Assembly (NCBI GenBank): GCA_039583875.1
Contig: CM077166.1
Location: 84,876,564-84,940,563, forward strand
Source: Platanthera guangdongensis
Taxonomy: Eukaryota; Streptophyta; Magnoliopsida; Asparagales; Orchidaceae
DNA: 64,000 nt
Reading direction: 5' to 3'
Positions 1 through 11,530 of this stretch are shown piece after piece. Position 1 is the first letter of the stretch, and each line of letters begins with the position of its first letter. The translations under genes and the position numbers were made by a program. The notes beneath the pieces were generated by a model. The model was not told the origin of the DNA. It worked only from the letters and a program-made list of their open reading frames with translations, and did not search any database.

Positions 1-503
1 TGGTACTCTATCACTGATCTAGTCCCCTGCTTGAGGTTCAAAAACCTCTCCTCCAAAGCATCCCTGTCCGTAGCAGAGACGAAGTGTTCCAGGAACACAT
101 CGCCAAACTCCTCCCAAGAAATCTCTGACAGCTCAAAGTCCGCATAGGTAGTCTCCCGAACTGATTTCCACCATCTCTTTGCATGAGCCTCCAGCACAGA
201 GGTGGCTAGAGGTACTGCCTGGCCGACTGGGCAGCTGATGCCCGCTAAGATCTCGTGTATGGCCTCCAGCCATTCTTCCGTCTTCACCGCGTCCTCTGTC
301 CCACGGTACGTCGGAGGGGACAGGCTCTTGAATGCGCTCAGCCAGCTCGACCCCGGATTTGGCTGTGGAGCCGGGACTTGCTGGGCTCTAAAGGCATCCA
401 AAATCGCTGTCAGGGTCTGCCCCATCTCCGTATGTAGGAATGGAGTGGCAGCTGGAGGGGGAGGAGCCACGTTTTGCGGCGCTGCGACCTGTGGAGGTTG
501 CAT
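1..503 (-). CDS. gag: Ty3/gypsy gag, 5' part, partial at window edge
   Basis: This is the left-arm copy of the gag described at 745-1881, on the minus strand. The ATG lies at 501-503 and the frame stays open to base 1, where the window ends. It covers the proline/alanine-rich amino terminus and the start of the helical capsid-like core (WLEAIHEILAG region). The two gag copies diverge head to head from the 582-667 spacer. Whether the rest of this copy exists outside the window cannot be seen. Confidence 0.75.
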   Translation of the reverse strand, partial: MQPPQVAAPQNVAPPPPAATPFLHTEMGQTLTAILDAFRAQQVPAPQPNPGSSWLSAFKSLSPPTYRGTEDAVKTEEWLEAIHEILAGISCPVGQAVPLATSVLEAHAKRWWKSVRETTYADFELSEISWEEFGDVFLEHFVSATDRDALEERFLNLKQGTRSVIEY

Positions 504-1247
504 AAAGGTAAGGTTAAAGCAAAGTTGGCCTAAAATATTGTACTTTGTGGACCATTTATATGACTTTACACATGGGCACACCACTGCTTCCGCTGCATAG
601 TTTGTCCGCAAACTAATGCTTGGGCGAGGGTGGTCCCATGTTGTGGACTTCTTTCTCATATGATCGTTGTGCCCATGTGTAAAGTCATATAAATGGTCCA
701 CAAAGTACAATATTTTAGGCCAACTTTGCTTTAACCTTACCTTTATGCAACCTCCACAGGTCGCAGCGCCGCAAAACGTGGCTCCTCCCCCTCCAGCTGC
801 CACTCCATTCCTACATACGGAGATGGGGCAGACCCTGACAGCGATTTTGGATGCCTTTAGAGCCCAGCAAGTCCCGGCTCCACAGCCAAATCCGGGGTTG
901 AGCTGGCTGAGCGCATTCAAGAGCCTGTCCCCTCCGACGTACCGTGGGACAGAGGACGCGGTGAAGACGGAAGAATGGCTGGAGGCCATACACGAGATCT
1001 TAGCGGGCATCAGCTGCCCAGTCGGCCAGGCAGTACCTCTAGCCACCTCTGTGCTGGAGGCTCATGCAAAGAGATGGTGGAAATCAGTCCGGGAGACTAC
1101 CTATGCGGACTTTGAGCTGTCAGAGATTTCTTGGGAGGAGTTTGGCGATGTGTTCCTGGAACACTTCGTCTCTGCTACGGACAGGGATGCTTTGGAGGAG
1201 AGGTTTTTGAACCTCAAGCAGGGGACTAGATCAGTGATAGAGTACCA
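1..1247. repeat. Inverted repeat of gypsy gag, arms about 580 bp, spacer about 87 bp
   Basis: Bases 1-581 are the near-exact reverse complement of 668-1247, each position x pairing with 1248-x. The left arm runs off the window, so the true arm may be longer. The same 60-residue antisense reading appears at 255-437 (+) and 811-993 (-) with one residue different (ARP versus AQP), so the arms are nearly identical. The 87-bp spacer (582-667) shows no feature I recognise. A transcript through both arms would fold into a long hairpin. An assembly artefact at a contig edge is possible. Confidence 0.9.
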
Positions 1248-1881
1248 GAGAGAGTTCTCCCACTTGGCCAGGTTCGCGGGGATTCAGGACACCGACGATA
1301 GGAGGTATGCGAAGAGGTTCTACCGGGGCCTCAGGGATGACCTGAGGCAGGCTCTGTTATTCATTTCTCATGGCACATCCAGGCAGATCATCGAGATGGC
1401 GAAGAAGCTGGAGGCTGACCAGCTGATGGTGCGAGCCGGAGGGAAGAGACCATTTGACGGATCGACATCAGGTGAGAGCAATAGGGGCTCTCAGAGAGGC
1501 AGGACCATTGGATACAGGAGGGGTGGGGGACGTCGTCGTCCCAACTTCAGGCAGGAGCAGGGGCCTCCTCCAGCATTGGCTCCCCCACCTCTACAGATAC
1601 ATGATCCGAGGAGACAGGATGACCGAGGCCACCGACAAGTGGTTTGTTACGGATGCCGCCAGCCTGGGCACATCAGGTCGGAGTGCTCGCATCGTTTCCA
1701 TCCCCCTCCTCCTCCTCCACCTCTAGTGGCCCCAGTACAGCAGGGCCGAGGCCGGGGATATCATGGCAGGAGACGCGAGCAGGAGCAGATACCGCTTCAG
1801 CAGGCTACTACCACTACTATGCGTCCTCAGGTGGGACGAGAGCGATGTTCTAGCATAGCTTCCGCATTTATGATTTTGTGA
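745..1881 (+). CDS. gag: Ty3/gypsy Gag (capsid core plus CCHC zinc knuckle)
   Basis: A 378-codon open frame from the ATG at 745. The frame is open further upstream to 667, but that stretch lies in the inverted-repeat leader and looks non-coding. The amino terminus is rich in Pro, Ala and Gln. A Retrotrans_gag-type core follows (EEWLEAIHEIL, AKRWWKS, FLNLKQGTRSVIEYQREF, FYRGLRDDL). A basic Arg/Gly stretch then precedes one zinc knuckle, CYGCRQPGHIRSEC (C-x2-C-x4-H-x4-C). This Gag would form the virus-like particle and bind RNA. No protease or polymerase follows: the frame stops in non-coding LTR-like sequence, so this is a gag-only remnant or a TR-GAG-type non-autonomous element. Confidence 0.85.
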   Translation: MQPPQVAAPQNVAPPPPAATPFLHTEMGQTLTAILDAFRAQQVPAPQPNPGLSWLSAFKSLSPPTYRGTEDAVKTEEWLEAIHEILAGISCPVGQAVPLATSVLEAHAKRWWKSVRETTYADFELSEISWEEFGDVFLEHFVSATDRDALEERFLNLKQGTRSVIEYQREFSHLARFAGIQDTDDRRYAKRFYRGLRDDLRQALLFISHGTSRQIIEMAKKLEADQLMVRAGGKRPFDGSTSGESNRGSQRGRTIGYRRGGGRRRPNFRQEQGPPPALAPPPLQIHDPRRQDDRGHRQVVCYGCRQPGHIRSECSHRFHPPPPPPPLVAPVQQGRGRGYHGRRREQEQIPLQQATTTTMRPQVGRERCSSIASAFMIL

Positions 1882-2181
1882 GAGAGAGATTTTGATGTTC
1901 TGGGCATAAGCCCTTTTTACTCTTTCTTCTGTACTATTCTGTGGACTATTGTACTACTCATTTCTTTTATATGATTGTACTGTGACTTGTGGACTGATGG
2001 CATTTTATACTCAGTTTTACTTCTTATTTCTCATAATGGCCTACAGGTTAATGATCGTACTAGCCGGCAGAATCGGCGTATTGCGGTGTCGACTAACCCG
2101 TGAGTTAGTGCCACCGTAAGACGACGGTTCTGGGCATAAGATCCGGTTGCCCTCCTTGGTAAGGGGGAGGGGGGTCTTACA
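1882..2181 (+). repeat. Probable 3' part of an LTR ending ...GGGTCTTACA
   Basis: Non-coding sequence directly after the gag stop. It ends in TTACA three bases before a primer-binding-like site at 2185, the expected place for a 5' LTR end. A word TTCTGGGCATAAG occurs twice (about 1896 and 2131). The LTR start was not found. Since gag lies upstream rather than downstream, gag and this LTR end may belong to different rearranged elements. Confidence 0.45.
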
Positions 2182-2184
2182 AAC

Positions 2185-2197
2185 TGGTATCAGAGCC
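2185..2197 (+). other. Primer-binding site, initiator-Met tRNA type
   Basis: TGGTATCAGAGCC matches the plant initiator-Met tRNA primer site common to copia and chromoviral gypsy elements. It starts three bases after the TTACA end at 2181. No gag or pol of a plus-strand element follows in the next 2.8 kb, so the element it primed is gutted. Confidence 0.7.
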
Positions 2198-3642
2198 AGG
2201 TTTCGATCCTGGGACCTGTTTGTGTTATATGCAGACCATGACCTATGACTACCCTAGAAATGTGATCTTCCAAAACTTAAGGCATCTTGCCTCTAAATAT
2301 TTATCCTAAGGTAATATGGACTAAGGGAACTACCCTAAGGATTCTCACAATTTTTCTTGGCCAAATAGTCATTTAATTAATTCTTCTAATTTAAATGCTA
2401 GGTCACTTTACACATGAAGTAGTTTGATTAAGTATCCACTGACCTAGGGAATTTTTCCTGAAATGTATATTTACAAAATATTACTGCCTACAGAATTTCA
2501 TAATTTTCCTGAAATTATTTATCATCATTTTCTATTTAATATCAATTCCACATAAATTCCATTTTCCAAATGAAGTATAGGCATCATGTACTCCAAAATT
2601 CCAGAAAAATTACAGAGCTTGTAGGACACTAATTTAAGACTATTGGCAGAGAATCATCAACATTTAATGTAAGATGGCCTATAGGATTCCATTATAACAT
2701 ATTTACCAAAATGCCATTGAACTAATTTAACACAAGTAATGCATCCATTAAATTCTGAGAAATTTATGCAAACATAATAATAACATTTTATAACAGTAGA
2801 ATAATTTCCAAATTTTTCAGAGGTATAATTCCATCATTTCAAGAATTAACAAGATAAGGGTAAAATGAGAAATATAGGGTATCTACTCCAAATATTCTTC
2901 AAAACAGAGAAATCATATTTTTCCTAAGTCAAATGTGATGTTATCTATGCCTTAGCAAAGTTGGTTGGATTTGTACTTGAATAAATCATATTTTCCAATT
3001 TTATTCCCAAAATAGCTATATTTAAAATAAATTCCAATAAATGAAATTTTGATTCCAAAAATTCCATCATTAATTTGAGGGGTGAAATTTACCCTAATGA
3101 ACCACTGGAAATAATTTCATGACACTTGCATGTCACCATTAGGCTAAATACACAAATTTGCATTTTTGCTATTTGCACACCAAGGCTTAACATAGGCTAG
3201 CACATGCAAGTGGATTCTCCCACATGCAATGAACCCAAGGTGCTGAAAATTTTATCATGCACCAAGGATGACCCCATTGACCCACCACCAAAATTTGGGG
3301 CCATGGGGAGGAGTAGAACTCCATATATGTCATTTATTTAAATTTTGATATTTTACCAAAAACTATAGGAAAATATTTTCCAAAAATTCCTATATTTTGG
3401 CAGGAGCTAAGTATGCCCTAATAATGCATGTGGCCAAAATGTGGGGCCATGGTGAATAATATTGTGACCTGGGCACCCAATTTAATTTCTGCCCTACTCT
3501 AGGACCAGTCCTAGGAGAAATGTCCTACAGGACTGTACACTACACCATAATGTAAGTTTAGGGTGGCATATTAAAGGTAAGACCCTAGGCTACATTTTTC
3601 ATTAAGGTCCTAAGTTCTGAAAATGCTGCTAAGAGGCCTAAA
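2198..3642. other. AT-rich non-coding stretch
   Basis: About 1.4 kb of AT-rich sequence with no long open frame, no motif I recognise and no tandem array. Its position between an LTR/primer site and another LTR-like block suggests decayed retrotransposon interior or LTR, but nothing in the sequence proves it. Confidence 0.4.
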
Positions 3643-4989
3643 TGTAACATGCAAGTGACAGCCAAAACAGGGACAGAAAATTAAATTTTGATGTAGCACG
3701 AATCTTGAAGCAGGATGGAGGGCATCCGTTCATCTTCCTCCTCCAGCCAATGGCCGAGATTTGCCCGACCTGGAGCACCTTCAAACCTCATTTCCCGGCC
3801 ACCCCTTAGCCTCCACGGCCGGCTACCACCACCACCACCTCCGTTGAGGTGGTGGCCAACGTTTGGCGGTGAAATGGTGGCCGGAGGCGGCGGTTTCCGG
3901 CGAACTTGCACTCCATCAAAATTCCAAAATCCATGAAAAAGCTCACCTTGGATCTGGCTCATTTGAGCCCGATGTCTCGCCTAATAGATCTAGGAAACTA
4001 GTACGGGTAGAGGTGAGGTGAAACGGACCTCGATTGGGGCTTGGCGGCGGGTTTGGCGGCGGTTGGCCATGAAAAATTTCCTCTCCGGCGAGCTTGCTCC
4101 CGAACTCGATTCTCCACCAAAAGCTTCGATCCAGGTATCGAATTCCACTCCTTTGGACCTTCTGAAGCTAATGGGATGGTTGGTTTTGGCTGATATGGCT
4201 TGTATACAGAGATGCCATGATGGGAATTTCGGCCATGAGCTTTGGTTTCTCCTCCTTGGCTCCAAGTGGCATGAAATTGGGTTGGAAAGGATGATAATTG
4301 ATGTGTGGGTTCAGATTTGTGCTTGGAAAGAGAGGAGGAGGGCCACATGGCCTTCATCCCCATTTTCCCTCTCTTCTCTCTCCTCTTTTTCCCCCAATTT
4401 CCAAAACTACCCCCTTGCATGCAATCTCTCTCCACTTTCAGGAGGGTAGGGGCTGTCATTAACCATTAAGGCTGGTCATGGGCCAATTTGGTGGGCTTGG
4501 TCCAAGGGGAAATGGCTTGGCCTTCATTTCACTCTTTAGGTCAATTTGTTGACCAAATTGACTTTTAGGGTTGACTGGTCAACCATGGTGGGTGGACTGA
4601 CCCCACTTGGTGGAAATGGGTCTAGTGGCACCACCCAACTTGGTTTGGGTCAAGGGGGTGCCCCACTTAGGTTAATTAGGCCTATGGGTGTGGGTTTGAC
4701 CAAATTAAGCCCAAGGTTGACCTTGGTCAACTGGGGTCAAAATGTTGACCCAGCGACATACCCTAGGGTCCACTTAGATTGTTTTTAGGGTTAGGGCAAT
4801 GTGGTGGGGTCATGGTGTGGCTAGGGTCCCTAATTAGGCTAGTTTGACCTAGTTTGACTTGGTCCTATAGTGGGCTCCACATGGCTACCACCCACTACCT
4901 AGGGTCAAACCTAGTTGATCTCCTTAGGTCTCACCCCATGTCTAACCCAATCTAAGTTGAGGGGTCCAGAAGTAACATGGGATGTTACA
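3643..4989. repeat. Candidate solo LTR, TGTAACAT...ATGTTACA
   Basis: The block starts TGTAACATGC and ends GGGATGTTACA, giving an 8-bp terminal inverted repeat typical of gypsy LTRs. Its right end abuts the point where the G1 5' LTR begins abruptly. The interior has a GC-rich patch at about 3715-4110 (proline-rich in translation, not a credible gene) and a run of TTGACC/GGTCAA words at about 4540-4900. I found no matching target duplication (CTAAA left, TTTGG right), so the left boundary is uncertain. Confidence 0.3.
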
Positions 4990-6303
4990 TTTGGTCCTTA
5001 GGATGTTTTCAGGATTGGTTTAAGTTTTCTTAAGGTTTAGACTTGGGATTTGGGTAGCATCTTATGTTTCTTTGGCTATGAAGGTTGACAGTGGATAAAG
5101 GACCACCAACTGGACGTCAGTTTATGGATCGTTGCACTTGGCGGATGTTTGGTCTCTAATTTTTGAGGATTGTTGGTTGGTTTTGGACAATTGGTCACCA
5201 TCGCATGACCTTCTTTTTTTTTGAGACATTTAGGCTTGGGAGCCTGGTATGGGAATATTGGTCACCGACTCCGCCGAGTTATTTTTGCCAAGTGTTAATG
5301 ATTCACGTTTTATTCGAGCTGTTTTATGCTCAGTTTGTTTCTTAGATCAGTCTATGCTTTTATGCAAATCCTTGCAGATATTGTCGAAGCGTGGCTTTGT
5401 TCTGCACTTGGTGCAATAATCCAATTGACACATTTACTTCAGATTTTAGTGTACTTTGATTTATTTTGCTAACCAGTTGTGGTCTTCAACATTTTTGTAG
5501 TTGGGTTTGGTAAACCCATCTCTTACATTGCACTTATTACCTTATTATTTTCCATTGCCACTTGTATTTTCTTGCTGAGGTATTCTTCTTTTGAATGCCG
5601 GCAGTAGCCGGTTGAGCGGCTATGTTGGTCTTTATAGTGCTGCTATGTTGCATAGGTCTTCCTCACCATTGTGAGGTAGTTTTCGGTTGTTCTCTTGTTA
5701 GTACAGACATACATGCTCACCAGTTGGTTCGTGTCAGGTTGTTGACACCGACTAGTGGTTTTCTTTCCAAATGACTAATTACTTTGCTAAGTTGCTAAGT
5801 ATGCATGTTTTCTGTGGTTGTTTATACTTGCTCATTGGGAAGGCTTTATGCTAGGTTGCATGTTAGATTTTTTAACTTATAAAAACATTATTATTAGTAT
5901 TTCATACTTTCCATCACTTTCAAAAATAAAACACTACTTTCTAGTTAGCGCAAAGAAATTTCCAATACTTATTATAAATCTAGAGTCTTGTATAGCATGA
6001 GTTGTCCGGCGGGGACGTTTATACTCATGTAGGATGTTAAAATCAACTAAATCAAAGTATTTTCCACAACGTATAACTATATTTTTACTCGTGGACTAGG
6101 TTGTCCACTCAGCCAAGGGATACAAATAACTGCTTAACTTAAAACAGGATTTTTCTTAAATAACTAATAAATCTTTTAAAAGGTGTTTAGTTGCAGTCTC
6201 GTCTGAACATCTGCAGTTATCCCCTACCGACGTGGTATCATGACGTGTGTTTTCTCCTTACTCTGATATATCCTTTAATGCGGAGAAAATGCGAGTTGTG
6301 ACA
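4990..6303 (+). repeat. G1 5' LTR, 5'-truncated
   Basis: It begins abruptly at 4990 and ends GAGTTGTGACA at 6303, just before the primer site. Its first ~840 bp match 63169-64000 in the G1 3' LTR (for example TTTGGTCCTTAGG, ACTTGGGAT, GCTATGAAGGTTG). The about 1.4 kb that begins the 3' LTR copy is missing here, so more than half of the 5' LTR was lost or replaced by the block ending at 4989. Confidence 0.75.
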
Positions 6304-6305
6304 GT

Positions 6306-6317
6306 TGGTATTAGAGG
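6306..6317 (+). other. G1 primer-binding site
   Basis: TGGTATTAGAGG lies two bases after the LTR end. It matches the initiator-Met primer site with C-to-T and C-to-G differences. The first is what CpG or CHG methylation-driven decay would give. Confidence 0.65.
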
Positions 6318-6964
6318 GATGGGTTGTTAGACAATTGGTCGAGCGACCGTCTCTAGTTAGTGTTAGTTATCTTCTGTCATTTCATACACACACCGATGCA
6401 TCATTAGTATGTCTTTGCTGAAGCATGAACACTACTCTCAAAGCATGATAAGAAGTATATGAGACATATTATGTAGTATGGGATGCATAATATGTATTTG
6501 TATATGGATCCACCATAGGTGGCAACATGTGACGGTTATATAGTACGGGATGCATAACCATCATCACATGGGTTCCCATTAGCACGTTTTCTTTTTTCGT
6601 TGCATGCGATGTTATGTAGTATGGGATGCAAAACATTTCATGTGTACGCCGCTCATAACATGCATTAAGGCCTTTTTAGATTGCATAGCATTGCATCTGC
6701 AGACATGCCAAGCTAAAGATTTACATGATGGCATATGTACACACATGGTTTTGAGTCAAAAAAATAAGAAATTCATGCATTCATGGTTTAAGAACATTAG
6801 TCAGTAGGATGACGGTTTATCATCCTAAGTATAGGCATGACATCATTATTGAAAATCGCAAAACAAGTTAGTAACTTTAGCAAGTACTTACGTATGTTTG
6901 GACTATGTTGTTTGGGTGCTAGCGGTTGGGCTAGGTTTTGATTAGTATTCATTATTTTATTAGA
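6318..6964 (+). other. G1 leader between primer site and gag
   Basis: Non-coding leader of about 650 bp. It contains a loosely repeated word TAGTATGGGATGCATAA / TAGTACGGGATGCATAA (about 6474, 6541 and 6616). No open frame of note. Confidence 0.5.
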
Positions 6965-8104
6965 ATGGCACCTAAGCGAGTGGCGAATAGGTCGACTCCC
7001 CAGACGAAGGGCGAGTCTTCAGGTGCACAGAGAGAAGCGATGATTGAAAGTCTGTGGCAGAGTAATGAGACGTTTTCTAGACATATGGTGGAGATGCAGT
7101 CGCAGATCCAAGTGTTGTTAATGGTTGTGTCAGGACAGTTATCGCGAGTGCAGGACCCGGTTTTGGGTCAGGTTGTTCCTGTTCCCCCTGCTCCTCTGGT
7201 GCCTCCGATGTTTTTGCCACTAGAGATGACGTTTATCTCGCACTTCCAGTGACTAGGACCCCCTTCTTATGATGGTAGGGTAGACTTTATGGCCTTGGAT
7301 GATTGGATAATAGCCATCAAGGAGATGTTTGCTTACTCGGGAATTTCAGCGGACCAGAGGGTGATGGTCACTGCGTATCAACTCAAGGGACTTGCTAAGA
7401 GTTAGTTTTTGAGGGAGAAGGAGAATCTTAAGGATGGATGCGCATAAGAATCCTTCAAGGAGTTGCTGATGAAGACGTTTCTGCCATCAGTCGAGAGAGA
7501 TCACCCAAGGAATGATTTTCTGTATTTAAAGCAAAGGCAGCTTATTGTTACCGAGAACGAGGTGAAGTTCAGCAAACTGAGATGTTTTGCCCCGGACAAG
7601 GTGTCTTCAGAGTTTAACCGAGTTAAACGATTTTAGGTGGTCTTAGGAATGACATCCAATAGCTAGCTTGTGCTAATGGATCTGAAAGCTATGCTGAAGT
7701 TGTTGAGGTTGCTCTGAAGGTTGAGGCGATTGACAATGCCAAGAGTCGAGGTCAACAAATGAGAAAGGATAAGAGGAAGATCGATGAGGGTAAGAGTTCC
7801 CAATAATCTTATATCGCTTCATGGAAAAGAAGCAAAGAGATGCAATTTTTGTGGCCGGCTAGGCCATCCGTTTGAGAGATGTTACTTGAGAATAGGAGCC
7901 TAGAAGAAAGAGCAGGTGCATGCGATTCAGGGTGCTCCTAAATGAGATTTGGTTTGTTCAACATGTAAGCGGAGGGGGCATGACACTACTCTTTGTTGGC
8001 ATAAGGACAGTACCTTCTTCCATTGTAGGCAGAAGGGACATATTAAGTCAAAGTGGCCGCAGGAACAGCCCCTTGTTGCAACTAGTTCCACTTCAAGCGT
8101 TGCC
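6965..8104 (+). pseudogene. gag: G1 gag, broken by stops and interrupted by element E
   Basis: The ATG at 6965 opens MAPKRVANRS and a Gln/Met-rich helical amino terminus. A stop at about 7250 is followed in the same family context by PPSYDGRVDFMALDDWI, IKEMFAYSGI and AYQLKGLAKS, a recognisable gypsy Gag core with further stops near 7405 and 7447. At 7836-7890 and 7955-8060 lie three degenerate zinc knuckles (CNFCGRLGHPFERC, CSTCKRRGHDTTLC, HCRQKGHIKSKW). The gene ends at 8104 where E is inserted. Reading across E, the frame ...SSVA continues into TTIGQG after 32228, which supports the E boundaries. Confidence 0.75.
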
Positions 8105-8110
8105 GACGCA

Positions 8111-9797
8111 TGATGAGTCCGATATTTGTAGGGTTTTTCCGACTCATCTGGGCTTGTTTTCTCACTCGTGCACCGCATTTCAACCGGTATTCGGTTATGT
8201 TTGCATCAGCCGGTCTATGACCATTTTGTGCACTGTTTTAGCCTGAGGGTGTGCGATTGCGCATTCTGTTGTTTGGGGTATGCACATGGTGCTCCCTATG
8301 GCTCTTTTCGGCTATTCTTTGTTCTATGTTTGGTGCAGGGAGCTTTTGCTCCAGCTTTGGTTTTGATGTGCAGGTAGTGCATTTTCCCCAATGCAGGAAT
8401 TCTGATTTGTGGAAAACGCATGGTCGTGCGTTTCTTTCACGCACGGTTTGTGCCTGATCGTGTGTTTTGTTGAGCTAGAAAAATGTCGAGTTGAGGTCGA
8501 TGAATTTCGTCGAGCTGTGCTCGACGATCTTCACGCACGGTTAACACACGGTTTCTTCGGAACCGTGCGCGAAGAAAACACACGGTTTTCTTGTACCTTT
8601 CTTATTTGTACCAATTTGTGGTTAATCGTGCACTTTTTTCAGGAACGGGCGGAAGCGCCCGTGCGCGTGTAAAACTCACGGTTCCCCCGTGTTTTCCGGA
8701 TTTCCTGCGCTCTGTGTTTACCCATGCGATTATCTTCACGCACGGGCGGAAGCGGCCGTGCGCGAGTAAAACACATGAGTCAACGCATCTTCATCCACAA
8801 GCTTGGCCTGGAAGTTAATAACGCACGGTTAGCACACGGTCGTGCACTAGACCGTACGTGACTATTTTTCTGACCTGCTTCTATTTAAGCGCAGATTTTC
8901 CTCCATTTGAGAAGAGCGGATTTCAGACATTCCAGCCACCTTTTTAGGGAAAAGTTCCGCCGTTTCCCTTCATTCTCCATCGTGGAGAGGTTTCCTGGCA
9001 AGCTTCCAACGCCAAATTTAAGCAGGAGCTTCCTCTCGGCCTCCTCCTTCATCCTTGAGCTTCAAGAAGAGTTTGATCTAGCTTTCTCCATCAAGCTAGG
9101 AGAAGTTTTCCCATTCTCCACCGGATTGTAACACGAAGAAGACGGGCCCATTGGGAGTGAGTGACAGCCACCTCTACCGCAGACGCAGTTGAGGACCGAG
9201 CTAGGACGCGAATGGACAACCCGACAAATCCTTCCATGAATCCTCAACAAGACTTCAGATTCGGTCGATCTCGCACTCACGTCTTCTCTTGTTGATTGAT
9301 AGTGTAGTTGATCTATTTGTATGTGATGAAGTATGTTTAATTTGATATGTGTTTGTATACAATCATGTCTATGTGAGTTTGTATTTATGTTATTTGCTTG
9401 AGGTGCGCCATTTTCATCCTCCACCAACATTGTCGCACTAGCAATTGCTAATGGCGTGCGTAGCGAAGAGGTGCTCTCGACCCTCATTCTGATATTCTAA
9501 CCACCTCATCCATAAGCTCACTCGTCCATCTGCCCAGTGATTCAGTGCATAGCGGCCCGTGTAGTCTTCCATCCAGCCTGGCGAAGCATCGCATAACGGC
9601 GTTGCTTTGGAGTAGTTTATTAGTTTTTACTTTCTTTTTCCGCAACAATTAAAACCCCCTTCGTTAACTCTGACCTAAGGACTTCAAACTCAAGACCTCC
9701 TCAAAATTAACTCCACCTTATTGTGTTCCTTGAGAGATTGATACTTGGTGACATTCGCCCATTTTATATTACTTGTGCGACCTGTACACTTGCCATT
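8111..9797 (+). repeat. E LTR copy, plus orientation
   Basis: It starts TGATGAGTCCGA and runs to the palindrome centre at about 9798, ending in the U5-type sequence CTGTACACTTGCCATTCAA. It pairs base for base, with divergence and small indels, with 9798-11487. A TATTTAAG box is near 8883. From about 8400 to 8860 there are many CACGCACGG / CCGTGCG words and one CGTCGAGCTGTGCTCGACG palindrome (about 8501). Confidence 0.7.
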
Positions 9798-11487
9798 CAA
9801 CGACAAGTGTACCGGTCGCACAAGTAATATAAAATGGGCGAATGTCCCCCAGTATCGATCTCTCAAGGAACACAATAAGGTGGAGTTAATTTTGAGGAGG
9901 ACTTGAGCTTGAAGTCCTTAGGTCGGAGTTAACGAAGGGGGTTTTGATTGTTGCCGAAAAAAAAAGTAAAACACTAATAAACTACTCCTAAGCAATGCCG
10001 CTATATGATGCTTCACCAAGCGGGATGGAAGACTACATGGGCCACTATACACTGAATTGCTAGGCGGATGGATGAGTAGGCTAATGGTTGCAGTGGTTAG
10101 AACGACGGAATAATGGTCGAGACCACCTCTATTCTTTGCACACAACTAGCAATTGCTAGTGCGGCAATGTGTGGTGGAGGATGAAATTGACGCACCTCAA
10201 GCAAATAATGTAAATACAAACTCACATAGACATGATTGTATACAAACACATATCAAATTAAACATACTTCATCGCATACAGAGAGATCTACTACACTATC
10301 AATCAACAATAGAAGAAGAGAGTGCGAGATTGACCAAATCTGAAGTCTTGCTGCGGATTCACGGAAGGATTCGCCGGGTTATCAATCCGCATGCTAGGTC
10401 GGTTCTCAACTGCGTCCGGGGTAGAGGAGGATGTCACTCACTCCCAATAGACCAGTCTTCTTTGTGTCACGATCCGGTGGAGAATGGCACAAACTTCTTC
10501 AAGCTTGAGGAGAAAGCTAGATCAAACTCTTCTTGAGGCTCAAGGATGAAGGCGGAGGTCGAGAGGAAGCTCCAGATTAAATTTGGCATTGAAAGCTTGC
10601 CTGGAACCCTCTTCACGATGCACAATGAAGGGAAACGCCGGAACTTTTCCCTAAAAAGGCGGCTGGGATGGCTGAAATCCGCTCTAATTAAATGGAGGAA
10701 AATCTGCTCTCAAATAGAAGCAGGTCAGAAAAATAGTCACGCACTGTATGGAGAACGACCGTGTTCTAACCGTGCATTATTAACTTCCTATCCAAGCTTG
10801 TGGATCAAGATGTGTTGACCCGTGCGTTTTACTCGTGCACGGGCGCTTCCTCCCGTGCATAAAGGAAATCGTACGGGTAAACGCAGAGCGCAGGAAATCA
10901 GGAAAACATAGGGGAACAGTGCATTTTACACGTGCACTGGTGCTTCCACCCGTGCGTGAACAAAGCGCACGATTAACCATAGATTGGTACAAACAAGAAA
11001 GCTACAGGAAAATAGTGCATTTCCTTCGCACACGGTTCTGAGGAAACCGTGCGTTAACCGTGCATGAAGATCGTCGAGCACAGCTCGACGAAATACGTCG
11101 ACCTCAACTAGACGTTTCTCCAGCCCAACAAAACGCACGATCGAGCAAAATTCGTGTGTGAATGAAACGCACGACCGTGCATTTTTCGCAAATCAGAATT
11201 CCAGGTTTGGGGAAAACGCACTACCTACACATCAAAACCAAAGCTGGAGCAAAAGCTCCCAGCACCAAACAAACAACAAAGAATAGCCAGAAAGAACAAT
11301 GGGGAGCACCATGTGCATACCCCCAACAACAGAATGCGCAATCGCACACCCTCGGACCAAAATAGTGCACAAAATGGTCATAGACCGGCCGATGCAAATA
11401 TAATCGAATACCGGTTGAAATGTGTTGCACGAGTGAGAAAACTAGACCAGATGAGTCCGAAAAACCTTATAAAAATCGGACTCATCA
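9798..11487 (-). repeat. E 3' LTR, minus orientation
   Basis: Read on the minus strand it starts TGATGAGTCCGA at 11487 and ends in the U5 sequence GACCGGTACACTTGTCG at the palindrome centre. The U5 portion also matches the segment next to the primer site at 31595-31844, which identifies it as LTR. The antisense readings at 9062-9487 (-) and 10153-10536 (+) encode the same peptide because the two LTRs face each other; they are not genes. Confidence 0.7.
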
Positions 11488-11530
11488 CACCAACAAACTT
11501 AATCATTTGCTCGTCCCGAGCAAATCATCT
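11488..11530 (-). other. E purine tract and GGGACGAGC motif before the 3' LTR
   Basis: The minus strand reads GCTCGGGACGAGCAAATG, then TTAAGTTTGTTGGTG, then the LTR start TGATGAG. This layout (GGGACGAGCAAA, then a G/T-rich tract) is the familiar 3' end of Tat/Athila-lineage elements and fixes the minus orientation of E. Confidence 0.6.

Noticed and set aside
3715..3936. Proline/serine-rich open frame (73 codons), with an antisense frame at 3681-3962
   Set aside because: Open on both strands because of GC-rich simple composition; no motif, no gene context, inside a candidate LTR.
9062..10536. Two divergent ORFs encoding the same QANN-NTNSHRHDC peptide
   Set aside because: They are the same stretch of the E LTR seen in its two facing copies; the coding strand is antisense to the LTR and has no known motif.
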